10,911 nt of DNA from Lachnospiraceae bacterium (GTDB lineage Bacteria > Bacillota > Clostridia > Lachnospirales > Lachnospiraceae), in the NCBI GenBank assembly GCA_021199395.1, contig JAJQIE010000172.1:1-10911 (forward strand), written 5' to 3'. The notes below the pieces were generated by a model, which was not told the origin of the DNA, ran no database searches, and saw nothing but the letters and a program-made list of their open reading frames with translations. Each line of letters opens with the position of its first letter. The stretch's first letter is position 1. Shown piece by piece: positions 1 to 7,964 of the stretch. The position numbers and the translations under genes are program-made.

Positions 1-3000
1 GAATCGTAAACACCTGAGGATGAGGTTGTACGATAGACTACATAATATGCTGCGACTGATACTGCGTTCCAGGAAATTTTAATTGTTCCTGTTGAGGTGC
101 TCTTTGTGGAATTAACACCGTTCGGGGTCGCCTGGGTCGGATATACGGTCACGTAGAGTGCTGTAGAATACTGTGTTCCCTTGTAAGCACGGATGCGGTA
201 CTGAACGCCCTCTGCCTTCGTGGTCTTAGGGAAGGTATAGCTGGTCTTGGAGTTCGCCAGAGTCTTGCAGGTTACCCATTTTCCGGTATTCGTATTATAT
301 TTCTCGATCAGATAACCGGTCGCGGAATATACGCGGCTCCAGGTCACTTTTACTTTACCGTTGGACTTCTTTACATAGTCTACCAGATTGCTTCCGAAGT
401 TCCGGTAGTTCATATCTACCGATCGCTCATTGGAGGTAATATAGTATTTCTGTCCATTGACGGTTTTGTATGCTCTTACATAGTAAGTATACGCAAGATT
501 CTTATTCAGGCTCTTGTCTGTATATTTTACAGTTGACGATTTGGTGATCGTCTTAATAAGTACGTCCTTTGCGTAGGCATTGGAATTATTATACAGGGAA
601 CCGGCTGTCTTTGTAGCGGAGGAGGTCGTTACGCGACGATAAACCTCATAACCTTCCGCGCCGCTCACCTGGCTCCAGGTCAGCTTAATGGAGGTTGTTG
701 ACGTAGCGGATGCTTTAAGGTTCAGGCTTGCGCCCCAGGTCGTCGTCTGGATGTATACCCAGCTTCCGTTCTTGGTATTTCCTGTCTCAGGATTGTAATA
801 GTACGCTCTTACACGATAAGTATAGGTCGTATCTTTTGTCAGACCAGTATCCTTTACTACATTGTTTGTGGTCTTTTTCACAGCTATATAATTCTTGCCT
901 GATTTTCTCTGTACCTCATAACCGGTCAGGTATTCTGCGTCACTGGTAACGCTCATTTGCAGCGTAACCGTTTTTGCTGTAACTGCAGTCGAGGAAACGG
1001 AAATTTTTGGCATAACCGCAGTCAGTTTCACTTTGTTTGTAAAGCTGCTGTATTCCGTATAAGAAGTTCCATCCGAGTATGTCTTTGTATTTACGATACG
1101 CGCACGGATATAATACTTCTGTCCCGGAGTCAGAGACGCATATGAAATATAGAAGCCATATGTCCCTCCGTTATTGCAGATCTCTGTCACTGTCTCATCG
1201 CTGGTCGAGAAGGAAGAATCCGTGGAAATCCAGTACTGCACGGTTTCATTCTTTCTCGGAGAACCGGTGAATGTAAAGTAGTAGGCCATGCTGCTGTCAT
1301 CCTTCTCAGCGAGCTTCAGGTTACTGATCGAGGTCGTAGCCTTTGATACTTTAAAGGAAACTACATTTGACGGGGAACCATACACCTTTTCATCGTTCTG
1401 CAATACATACGCAACCGCTCTCACATAGTAAGTTCCTTCATCCAGAGAAGATGTAGTGATCGTTGCGCTGTCGTCTGCTTCATTGTACGAATATACTGCC
1501 CAGTCTGATTCTGCCGGTGAAGATTTCGTCGTATATTGAAGTACATAATAGTCGTTATCATCTTTGCTGAGAACGGAGTCAAAACGGAACTCCACACTGG
1601 CTGAATAGGTTTTGTACAGATACAGACCTGTGATATTCTTAGCAGCTGCCGCAGTCGCCGTAAATTTAGCTACTGATGGGTTCAGGGAAGCCACCTTGTC
1701 ATCGTCCGGAGCAGTTTTGCTGAATACCGCACGCACATAATAGGTCGTGCCGGCTTTCAGACGGGATGTTTTCCCGATTGCAAACTTGTTCTCAGTGCTT
1801 GAATAGCTTGTCCAGTCTGCTACAAGCGATGCAGTCGTGAATGCTTTATCCGTAGCGATCTGATAATATACGTAAGCGTTGTTTACTGCTGTTCCCTTAT
1901 AGGAAAAATAGTAATAATCCGTATCCTCTGACACATACTTCAGACTGGTAAGAGCAGATGCCGCGTTGGTCGTATAGGTAATCGCGGAGGCCCATGCGCC
2001 CGGATACTCTGTCTCATCCTTCCAGCTGTTTGTGGAAGAATCCCATTCCTGGTATACATTTACCGCACGAACCTGAAACTTATATGTAGTGCCGTCCTCA
2101 AAGGTTTTAAGAGCTTCGCCGTCCGAACCCTTTACTGTTGTGATCGAGGAACCGTCCGCTTTATAATAAGCAGAAAGATTTTTCAGGCTATTGAGATTAA
2201 TAGACGGATAATCAGATGTACCAGCGGTCGGATAGTCGTATTCAAATGTATCATTTTTATATGTATAGCCACTGTATACATTTCCAGCCGCGTCTTTGAT
2301 AAGAATCTCATAGTGATCGACATTGTCGATTGCGCTCCAGTGAAGCACCGGGCTGGTGAGACTGCCCTCATCTTCATCGGAATCCGTGTCAATTCTCAGA
2401 TTCTTCACTGCTGCGGGAGTTGTATTGGAGCCTTTCGCTGACGCAGGTACGGTGCAGGTAACTGCGGAAGACCATTCGCCGTAGAGACCTGACTCGGTAT
2501 CATAAGCGCGCACCCAAACGGTATACGTCTGTCCCGCCGCAAACGCAGTCACATAGGAACCGTCAGAAGCCAGTACTTTTGTATTCGCACCGTCCACGGA
2601 CGTATACTTATAAAGAGAAGTTGCTGTGCTTATAGAGGTGTTACGGGTTGTGTAGCGGGTCAGGCTGGCGTCAGAATTCGTATAATACTCAACCCCTGAA
2701 GCGTCTGTCACCATTACCTCATAACGAATCGAATCGCCTGATACCGGATTCCAGCTGATCTGTTCACTGGTCGTATTTGCCGCAACGCCGGTCACCTGTC
2801 CCGGAGCCGATACGACAATATCTACGGCAACTGCCGCCGACCATTCGCTGTATTGCTTCGTACCATCCTTTTTATAGTTATACGCACGGACGGAAACGGA
2901 CCAGATCTGTCCATCCGCAAATGCCTGGATATTCACACCGGAAGAGGCGTCCGTGTAGCTGAGGTTGTTTTTCAGAGTGGAGACATAGGCATAGTTGTCA

Positions 3001-4280
3001 TCTCTGTTATAACGAGTATAGCGATTGGAGCTTGTGTCATTGTAAGCTCCGGAGCCATCTTTCAGATATTCGATGCCAGACGCATCCGTCACCATCAGCT
3101 CATATCCGCTGGCAGAGGATACGGAATTCCATGTAAATTCTTCATTGTTTTTGTCATAAGTAAGACCGGTCTGCTCCGGCGCAGCAGTCTCTGCCGGTGT
3201 GTAGCTGACTGGCGTCGTCCAGTCACCATACAGGTCGGTTCCACTGATCGATTGATAATAGTACGGACGAAGCTCAATCGTGTAGTTCGTACCGATCTGG
3301 AATGCTTTCAGATCTGTGCCATCCACATTCACCGTAGCGCGATTTCCATCCTCATCATAATAATAAGAATAGAAGCTATTAAAGTAATTGCTCAGATTGC
3401 CTGTAGAATTGTTCAGATCCGGGAACGAATAAGCCACCGTGCCGTCATCTTCTTTATAGATCCATTCGCTGTATATGTTTCCGTTTGCATCGGTAATTCT
3501 CATCTGAACGGTACCTTTTCCTGTGTAGGTATAACTCAGGGTATCGTTCTCAAGCTTTACGTCCGTAATCGTATCCAGGGAGGTTACGACTGCCGGGATG
3601 TAGGTGACTGTGTTGGACCATTCGCCATATGCCACAGCTTCGCCATTTTCATTCACCGCACGAACGCTTATCATATAGGAAGTACCGCCGATAAGCCCCA
3701 TGATACGTTTGCCATTGCTGTCATAGGCTTTCTCTAAGGTTGTGCCGTCGCTGCTCAGCGCCCAGGCGTACCAGGAAGACCTTTCCAGATTCATGCTGAT
3801 ATTGTCGGATGTCCGGTAATCTGACGATCCGGAATATCGGTAATCATACCCGTTCGCATCAGTCATGGATATTTCATAATAATCCGCCGCTGTATCCGCC
3901 GTCCATGTCAGCTTCCCGGCCGTTTCTGTGTCGAGCGTCGCTGTCACTGTACCCGGCGTCTGCGCTGTATCCTCCGCAATCGCCGCGATGCCATCCTCGT
4001 CCACAGCCACTTCCTCCGGGACATCGGCACTGTCGATCTCTTCTACCGATACCACGGAAATTCCGGCATCGGATAGATTTTCTTCAGATGCCGTTTCCTC
4101 GCCATCAGATGCCGCGGCTTCATTCGCGGTGTCTTCGGTCAGGACAGTGTCATCCTCCAGCACGACCGCTTCTTCCGCTGTGTATTCTTCCGCAAAAGCC
4201 AGATTGACAGGGACAGAAGAAAGCGTCGTAGCAACTGCTACAGCAATCGCCAGAGAACGATTCAAATAGTTTCTCTTCAT
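1..4280 (-). CDS. Large secreted fibronectin type III-like repeat protein (C-terminus beyond window)
   Basis: An uninterrupted frame of 1426 codons starts at the ATG whose first base is 4280 and continues past the left edge; I read every codon and found no stop. The start has an AAAGGAG box six bases upstream. Residues 1-30 form a signal peptide (K/R-rich start, hydrophobic core, AFA before EE), followed by an acidic, low-complexity stretch to about residue 108. Five large modules follow. Each ends in a [YP]G[EDA]W-type motif (Trp at 221, 354, 480, 603 and 763), a spacing of 123-160 residues. Each carries a D-A-[NSA]-G signature after a YE-x-x-x-x strand. From about 770 there are shorter modules with YYVRA/YRVRAY strands, and clear Fn3-like W-(S/N)-x-V-x-x-A-x-x-Y cores at Trp 1202, 1314 and 1404. 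It is probably a surface or extracellular adhesion/scaffold protein. No catalytic domain or wall-sorting signal is visible in this part; any anchor would lie beyond the window. The Fn3 assignment is by motif only. Confidence 0.88.
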   Translation of the reverse strand, partial: MKRNYLNRSLAIAVAVATTLSSVPVNLAFAEEYTAEEAVVLEDDTVLTEDTANEAAASDGEETASEENLSDAGISVVSVEEIDSADVPEEVAVDEDGIAAIAEDTAQTPGTVTATLDTETAGKLTWTADTAADYYEISMTDANGYDYRYSGSSDYRTSDNISMNLERSSWYAWALSSDGTTLEKAYDSNGKRIMGLIGGTSYMISVRAVNENGEAVAYGEWSNTVTYIPAVVTSLDTITDVKLENDTLSYTYTGKGTVQMRITDANGNIYSEWIYKEDDGTVAYSFPDLNNSTGNLSNYFNSFYSYYYDEDGNRATVNVDGTDLKAFQIGTNYTIELRPYYYQSISGTDLYGDWTTPVSYTPAETAAPEQTGLTYDKNNEEFTWNSVSSASGYELMVTDASGIEYLKDGSGAYNDTSSNRYTRYNRDDNYAYVSTLKNNLSYTDASSGVNIQAFADGQIWSVSVRAYNYKKDGTKQYSEWSAAVAVDIVVSAPGQVTGVAANTTSEQISWNPVSGDSIRYEVMVTDASGVEYYTNSDASLTRYTTRNTSISTATSLYKYTSVDGANTKVLASDGSYVTAFAAGQTYTVWVRAYDTESGLYGEWSSAVTCTVPASAKGSNTTPAAVKNLRIDTDSDEDEGSLTSPVLHWSAIDNVDHYEILIKDAAGNVYSGYTYKNDTFEYDYPTAGTSDYPSINLNSLKNLSAYYKADGSSITTVKGSDGEALKTFEDGTTYKFQVRAVNVYQEWDSSTNSWKDETEYPGAWASAITYTTNAASALTSLKYVSEDTDYYYFSYKGTAVNNAYVYYQIATDKAFTTASLVADWTSYSSTENKFAIGKTSRLKAGTTYYVRAVFSKTAPDDDKVASLNPSVAKFTATAAAAKNITGLYLYKTYSASVEFRFDSVLSKDDNDYYVLQYTTKSSPAESDWAVYSYNEADDSATITTSSLDEGTYYVRAVAYVLQNDEKVYGSPSNVVSFKVSKATTSISNLKLAEKDDSSMAYYFTFTGSPRKNETVQYWISTDSSFSTSDETVTEICNNGGTYGFYISYASLTPGQKYYIRARIVNTKTYSDGTSYTEYSSFTNKVKLTAVMPKISVSSTAVTAKTVTLQMSVTSDAEYLTGYEVQRKSGKNYIAVKKTTNNVVKDTGLTKDTTYTYRVRAYYYNPETGNTKNGSWVYIQTTTWGASLNLKASATSTTSIKLTWSQVSGAEGYEVYRRVTTSSATKTAGSLYNNSNAYAKDVLIKTITKSSTVKYTDKSLNKNLAYTYYVRAYKTVNGQKYYITSNERSVDMNYRNFGSNLVDYVKKSNGKVKVTWSRVYSATGYLIEKYNTNTGKWVTCKTLANSKTSYTFPKTTKAEGVQYRIRAYKGTQYSTALYVTVYPTQATPNGVNSTKSTSTGTIKISWNAVSVAAYYVVYRTTSSSGVYD

Positions 4281-4337
4281 TTCATACTCCTTTCTGCGTA
4301 TAGATTCATATCCTCCGCATTGAATTCAGCAATTTGG

Positions 4338-4360
4338 AACATTTTCCCTGAAAAAATGTT
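4338..4360. promoter_or_regulatory. Inverted repeat in the 5' leader of the Fn3-like gene
   Basis: AACATTTT (4338-4345) and AAAATGTT (4353-4360) are perfect 8-bp inverted arms separated by seven bases. They lie between the predicted start and the ribosome binding site, so the repeat could be an operator or a leader hairpin. The arms are AT-rich and chance cannot be excluded. Confidence 0.3.
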
Positions 4361-4363
4361 ACA

Positions 4364-4373
4364 AACAGCTGTT
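4364..4373. promoter_or_regulatory. Perfect palindrome AACAGCTGTT at the predicted transcription start
   Basis: AACAGCTGTT is a perfect 10-bp palindrome located at about +1 to +10 of the predicted minus-strand promoter, a classic operator position. No known regulator is recognised, so the function is inferred from position only. Confidence 0.35.
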
Positions 4374-4408
4374 AAATGTATTATAATTTTTATCTGCTAT
4401 TTTGCAAT
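4373..4408 (-). promoter_or_regulatory. Probable sigma-A promoter of the Fn3-like protein gene
   Basis: On the minus strand a TTGCAA box (4407-4402) lies 16 bases before a perfect TATAAT (4385-4380). The expected start is near 4373, giving an untranslated leader of about 90 bases that ends in the AAAGGAG ribosome binding site. It is the best promoter match in this intergenic region. Confidence 0.6.
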
Positions 4409-4666
4409 ACTTTCTGGCTGATTTTAAGTATATTTTTTAATTATCTTTCTATTCTGCGCAGGCGGACTGGAAGCAGGTATGCCAAAGGAATTTATCTATA
4501 TTCCTTCTTGACATTTACCGCGTGATTTTGCACAACAGAGATACTACAGATGAGCGGATAAATGTCTTATTTTTCTGTGCGAAAAGGATCAGGATATGAT
4601 TGCCCTGAAGTATGAGGATAGACATAAGGATGTTAAAATAGCGGAGATGGAAGGGCTTTTTCGATT

Positions 4667-5335
4667 ATGAAACGACAAGTGAGTCTTGAGGAAATATCAG
4701 ATGGACGACTGTATGACCGGCATGACATGGTTCGGGCAGGGTGCGGCGGCTGCCGTGGCTGCTCGCTCTGCTGCCATGGGATGGGGCGTTCTGCTATTCT
4801 TGATCCATTGGATGTACACCGAATGATACAGGGATGCGGGATGTCGATGGAGGCTCTGCTGACTGAAAAAGCAGAGCTGAATGTGGTAGACGGTATCATT
4901 CTGCCGAACCTGCGCATGAGCGGGGAGGACGAAGCGTGCGGATTTCTGAATAAAGAAGGGCGATGCAGCATTCACCCCTTTCGTCCGGGCGTTTGTCGCC
5001 TGTTTCCGCTCGGACGCTATTACGAGACGGAGGATTCCTTCCATTACTTTCTGCAGGTCAATGAGTGTCCTGCGCCGAACAAGACAAAGGTTCGTGTGGA
5101 GAAATGGATACAGCAGCCGGAGATCGCCCGATATGAGGAGTATGTCCTGAGCTGGCACCGTTTTCTGGAGTGCGCCGAAACACGGGTGGCGCAGGAAAAG
5201 GACGAAGACACGGTAAAAAATATCAATCTCTATCTGTTAAAAATGTTCTATCTGACGCCATATGATCCACAGGCCGATTTTTATGAACAGTTTGAAAAGC
5301 GGCTGTCAGCGGCGAGGGGCGTGCTGGATTTTTGA
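4667..5335 (+). CDS. YkgJ-family cysteine-cluster (metal/Fe-S binding) protein
   Basis: A 222-residue cytosolic protein with the CxxCxxCC signature of the YkgJ / UPF0153 family (putative zinc- or iron-chelating proteins). Residues C26, C29, C32, C35 and C36 form a dense N-terminal cluster. It is followed by a second conserved block, C91 and C100 with the sequence SIHPFRPGVCRLFPLGR (C110), and C134 in NECP. This order, N-terminal cluster then 'C-x-IH-x-x-RP-x-x-C-R-x-(F/Y)P', is typical of the family. The C-terminal third is charged, probably helical and family-variable. The biochemical role is not established; metal or Fe-S binding is inferred from the cysteines. The start ATG follows a GGAAGGG box at a rather long spacing of about 11 bases. 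An in-frame stop lies just upstream (4634-4636), and no better start exists. It ends 87 bp before xpt on the same strand. Confidence 0.88.
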   Translation: MKRQVSLEEISDGRLYDRHDMVRAGCGGCRGCSLCCHGMGRSAILDPLDVHRMIQGCGMSMEALLTEKAELNVVDGIILPNLRMSGEDEACGFLNKEGRCSIHPFRPGVCRLFPLGRYYETEDSFHYFLQVNECPAPNKTKVRVEKWIQQPEIARYEEYVLSWHRFLECAETRVAQEKDEDTVKNINLYLLKMFYLTPYDPQADFYEQFEKRLSAARGVLDF

Positions 5336-5422
5336 ATGCGCAGAATGCACATGAAATTATGATACGGCAATAGAGACAGGTAGAGGAGCGAAAGAAAAAA
5401 AGCGAAAGAGGGAGGACGCGCG

Positions 5423-5998
5423 ATGCAGCTTTTGAAGGACAGGATTCGACAGGACGGGAAGGTAAAGGAAGGAAATGTTCTGAAGGTGGACAGCTTTCTG
5501 AACCATCAGATGGATATTGGTCTTTTTCAGGAGATGGGAAAGGAGTTTCGCAGGCGGTTCGAGGGAGAGGAGATTAATAAAATACTGACGATAGAGGCTT
5601 CCGGCATCGGAATTGCCTGCGTAGTGGCGGAGCAGTTCCATGTGCCTGTTGTGTTTGCGAAAAAGACGCAGACGAAAAATATTGCGGGAGATGTCTATAC
5701 CACAAAGGTAGAATCCTTCACTCATGGCCGTGTCTATGATATTATTGTTTCAAAAGAGTTTCTCGGAAAAGGCGATAAGGTTTTGCTGATTGATGATTTT
5801 CTGGCAAACGGAAAAGCTCTGGAGGGTCTTGCGACACTGGTGGAACTGTCGGGTGCGGAGCTTGTAGGAGCCGGAATCGCGATTGAAAAGGGCTTTCAGG
5901 TTGGCGGTGAGATTATCCGCTCGAAGGGGATTCATCTGGAATCGCTGGCAATTGTGGAGAGTATGGACGAGAAGACCGGGGAAATCGTGTTTCGCTGA
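5423..5998 (+). CDS. xpt: Xanthine phosphoribosyltransferase
   Basis: A 191-residue cytosolic enzyme converting xanthine and PRPP to XMP in purine salvage. The N-terminal [10 protein letters not shown] motif, the TIEASGIG segment (about 56-63) and the PRPP-binding loop [13 protein letters not shown] (120-132) match Bacillus Xpt, as do IEKGFQ and ESLA near the C-terminus. The length is close to the usual 190-195. A strong GGAGG lies seven bases before the ATG. The gene follows the cysteine-cluster gene by 87 bp and may be co-transcribed with it. A weak TATGAT (5358-5363) in the gap has no convincing -35 box. No purine riboswitch, often found before xpt in Bacilli, is present in that short gap. 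A hairpin follows the stop. Confidence 0.95.
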   Translation: MQLLKDRIRQDGKVKEGNVLKVDSFLNHQMDIGLFQEMGKEFRRRFEGEEINKILTIEASGIGIACVVAEQFHVPVVFAKKTQTKNIAGDVYTTKVESFTHGRVYDIIVSKEFLGKGDKVLLIDDFLANGKALEGLATLVELSGAELVGAGIAIEKGFQVGGEIIRSKGIHLESLAIVESMDEKTGEIVFR

Positions 5999-6034
5999 GG
6001 GCGGCAGTCCAAAATAGCGCGGATTTCCCGGACG

Positions 6035-6080
6035 CATACAGAACCCCCCGGATCGTTTCATTTGATCCGGGGGGTGTATG
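6035..6080. terminator. Long hairpin between convergent genes, probable bidirectional terminator
   Basis: ACCCCCCGGATC (6043-6054) pairs perfectly with GATCCGGGGGGT (6064-6075) around a nine-base loop. CATAC (6035-6039) and GTATG (6076-6080) extend the stem after a three-base bulge. It lies between the ends of xpt and the convergent YARHG gene. Neither strand shows a T-run after the stem, so termination may be inefficient or of a different kind. Confidence 0.65.
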
Positions 6081-6115
6081 TACACAGACGGGTGCGGAGC
6101 CTGGCCCTGAAAAAA

Positions 6116-7183
6116 TCAGGACAGCGCATCGATGGCGCTTACCAGGAAGTTGATATTTGAGGTTTCGTAAACATTCAGCACGCTTGTGTCAAATGCTTCC
6201 GGTGAAACTGTGCCGCTGTACCAGGACTTTGAATTGAAATAGTCCTGAATACTCTGCGTATTAAATCTGCGGCCGTGGCGCGCGTAGATCTCATTGATCG
6301 CCATCTGGAGCTCATCGGCGGTCATACCGGCGATATCGCTGTTCGTCAGATAGCCTGAAGCGCTCTGCGGGAAAATGTATTCGCTGCTGCTGCTGTTGCT
6401 GCTGAAGTCATGAGTGTCGAGATAATTTACCATGAGATTGATGTTGGCGGATTCATAGATATTCATAACACTCACATCAAAAGCATCCGCTTCTATCGTG
6501 CCGCTGTACCAGGACTTCGAGTTGAAATATGCCTGTACATCTTCCAATACGAATTTGCGGTGATGCCTTGCGTAAATCTCATTGATTGCCATCTGAACTT
6601 CGTCGGCGGTCATACCGGCCAGGTCGCTTTCGCTGAGGTAGCTGGTAGAGCTCTGGGAGAAGATATACTCAGAATCGACTGAGATGATTGTCTCAATGGT
6701 CAGAGTCATATTTGCCTTGACCCAGTCAATGTCGTCGTAAAGAGAGACATATTCACTGTAGATTTCAGCATCGTCCATGTATCCCTGCACGTCGGTCGGA
6801 AACCATGCGTAGTAGGTTCCGCCCGAAACCGTCCCGATCACCATATAATCAGGGAAGTCGGTGTAGTCAGTTGTCTGCGTGAAGCAGATCGTAAACAGGT
6901 GCCCGCCGTTGTCATAGCCGAGCTCTTCGGTCAGCTTTTCGCGGGAATCAATGTGATAAAAGCTGACGCTGTCATCGGAAATATTCATCTGAACATTTCC
7001 TCCCCAGCTGGATGGGAGTACGACCTGCACATCCGAAAAGCTGATGCAGATATTGTTGTCGCCATCCCGCGTGGTCGTGCTTTCCCAGCGTGCGTTCACT
7101 GCCATGGCTGTCATGGAAAATGCCATGGCCAGACAGATGGCGAGTACGAGAAATGATGTGTGCAAAAAATGATTCTTTTTCAT
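6116..7183 (-). CDS. Secreted protein with two tandem YARHG domains
   Basis: A 355-residue exported protein. Residues 1-28 form a signal peptide (MKKN, hydrophobic core, TAMA before VNA). Residues about 35-165 form a region I do not recognise, with an LPSSWGG motif and aromatic strands. Two YARHG-type domains follow: unit 1 begins at Y173 with YARHHRKF at 204-211, and unit 2 begins at Y269 with YARHGRRF at 300-307. Both share GMTADE, MAINEIYARH and YFNSKSWYSG, and a Ser-rich linker separates them. The first copy has H208 where the name motif has G. The domain is known from bacterial extracellular proteins; its function is uncertain, with wall association suggested. A GGAAGG box lies seven bases before the ATG. 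The gene starts 42 bp after the response regulator stop on the same strand, suggesting one operon. Confidence 0.87.
   Translation of the reverse strand: MKKNHFLHTSFLVLAICLAMAFSMTAMAVNARWESTTTRDGDNNICISFSDVQVVLPSSWGGNVQMNISDDSVSFYHIDSREKLTEELGYDNGGHLFTICFTQTTDYTDFPDYMVIGTVSGGTYYAWFPTDVQGYMDDAEIYSEYVSLYDDIDWVKANMTLTIETIISVDSEYIFSQSSTSYLSESDLAGMTADEVQMAINEIYARHHRKFVLEDVQAYFNSKSWYSGTIEADAFDVSVMNIYESANINLMVNYLDTHDFSSNSSSSEYIFPQSASGYLTNSDIAGMTADELQMAINEIYARHGRRFNTQSIQDYFNSKSWYSGTVSPEAFDTSVLNVYETSNINFLVSAIDALS
6119..6667 (-). repeat. Tandem duplication encoding the two YARHG domains
   Basis: Unit 1 (about 6667-6425) and unit 2 (about 6379-6119) encode homologous stretches of about 80-85 residues at a 96-codon period. 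Each starts with YIF, has GMTADE, then YARH, and ends in a short N-I-N helix. Similarity is strong in protein and partly visible in DNA, for example in shared bases around 'tcattgat(t/c)gccatctg'. The linker is coded by GCTGCTGCTG-like triplets near 6382-6405. Confidence 0.8.
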
Positions 7184-7225
7184 GGAAAATCCTTCCTTTC
7201 TGATTAAAATTGAGACAAAATATTA

Positions 7226-7951
7226 TTATCGGCCGATCTGTGATGCTTCTGTTTCGAACTTATATCCAACCCCCCATACGGTTTTGATGCTCCAGTATTG
7301 ATTCGCGGGGAATTTTTCCCGGAGGCGCTTGATATGCACATCTACCGTGCGCGTGTCGCCCATGTAATCAAAGCCCCAGAGCCGGTCCAGGAGCTGCTCC
7401 CTGGAAAATACCTGATTTGGCGAGGAAGCCAGGAAATAGAAAAGCTCAAGCTCTTTGGGCGGCATATCTACTGTTTCACCCTGATAGATGACGGAATAGT
7501 TGGTGAGGTTAATCACCAGATCCGGATATTCGACATATTCTCCGGTCTGCTCCGCCCGCAGCGGAGCGGTCTTTGGCGGATGATAGCGCCGCAGCACGGC
7601 GCGGATGCGGGCAAGAAGCTCACGCGCGTCATACGGCTTGGCGAGATAGTCGTCCGCACCGAGCTCCAGGCCGTGAATACGGTCGTTTACCTCGCATTCT
7701 GAGGAAAGAAAAATCAAAGGAACGTCTAACTGACGGCGCAGATCCAGACAGACCTGAAATTTTTCTCTGTCAGGAAAAACGGATTCCAGCAGAACCAGGT
7801 CAGGGTGAAGCCTGCTGCACTCCGGGACCACCCGGCTTGCGCTGGAAACGACCCTTGTCTCATACAGCGCCTGTGTCAGATAAAACGCGGTCATCTGTGC
7901 GGCGGATTCATCACTGTCCGCAATTAAAATTTTATGCTGCTGATCTGTCAA
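7226..7951 (-). CDS. OmpR/PhoB-type response regulator with degenerate receiver domain
   Basis: A 241-residue cytosolic DNA-binding regulator. The receiver domain spans about 7-122 and the winged-helix output domain about 140-235 (KELELFYFLASS, SREQLLDRLWG, RTVDVHIKRLR and the VWGVGYKF wing). The receiver keeps S83, Y102 and K105 (LGADDYLAKPYD). The position of the phosphoacceptor aspartate is Glu56 (PDLVLLESVFP), and the second residue of the acidic pair is Ser13 (ADSDE instead of the usual DD or ED). Normal aspartyl phosphorylation is therefore unlikely; Glu56 may mimic the active state, or control may be by other means. The start is TTG, supported by AGAAGGG seven bases upstream, and lies 13 bp after the mutS2 stop. 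No histidine kinase is in the window. Its target is unknown; the adjacent secreted YARHG gene is a candidate. Confidence 0.93.
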   Translation of the reverse strand: MTDQQHKILIADSDESAAQMTAFYLTQALYETRVVSSASRVVPECSRLHPDLVLLESVFPDREKFQVCLDLRRQLDVPLIFLSSECEVNDRIHGLELGADDYLAKPYDARELLARIRAVLRRYHPPKTAPLRAEQTGEYVEYPDLVINLTNYSVIYQGETVDMPPKELELFYFLASSPNQVFSREQLLDRLWGFDYMGDTRTVDVHIKRLREKFPANQYWSIKTVWGVGYKFETEASQIGR

Positions 7952-7964
7952 TAAAATCCCTTCT

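Larger units (their letters stand above)
4281..4666. other. Divergent intergenic region, 386 bp
   Basis: No open frame with a start and ribosome binding site is seen here. The left half holds the promoter and palindromes of the Fn3-like gene. The right half should contain the promoter for the plus-strand gene at 4667. A perfect TTGACA lies at 4508-4513, but no good -10 box follows at 16-18 bases. TATGAT at 4595-4600 has only a weak -35 (TTTCTG at 4572). AAGGAAT (4485-4491) and ATTCCTT (4500-4506) form a small hairpin. GACATTTACCG (4510-4520) pairs with CGGATAAATGTC (4555-4566) apart from one bulged base, and this repeat overlaps the TTGACA. Confidence 0.5.

Noticed and set aside
2853..3737. 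Long plus-strand open frame of 294 codons
   Set aside because: It lies antisense to the Fn3-like gene, has no ribosome binding site, and its Ile/Arg/Val-rich composition is what results from reading the opposite strand of the Tyr/Asp/Ser-rich coding sequence. Codon bias of the minus frame is clearly the coding one.
3809..4269. Plus-strand open frames opposite the signal peptide and acidic region
   Set aside because: The Ser/Pro/Arg-rich low-complexity translations are shadows of the Glu/Asp/Ala-rich start of the exported protein; no start signals are seen.
4633..5226. Minus-strand open frames opposite the cysteine-cluster gene
   Set aside because: They have no ribosome binding site or recognisable motif, and the plus-strand frame has the conserved cysteine pattern.
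5336..5422. Purine riboswitch before xpt
   Set aside because: The gap is only 87 bases, A/G-rich, and lacks the paired P1-P2-P3 arrangement and conserved loop bases of the aptamer.
6106..6120. CCTGA-AAAAA-TCAGG as terminator of the YARHG gene
   Set aside because: The stem is only five pairs, it includes the stop codon and has no following T-run; the much stronger hairpin at 6035-6080 is the better candidate.
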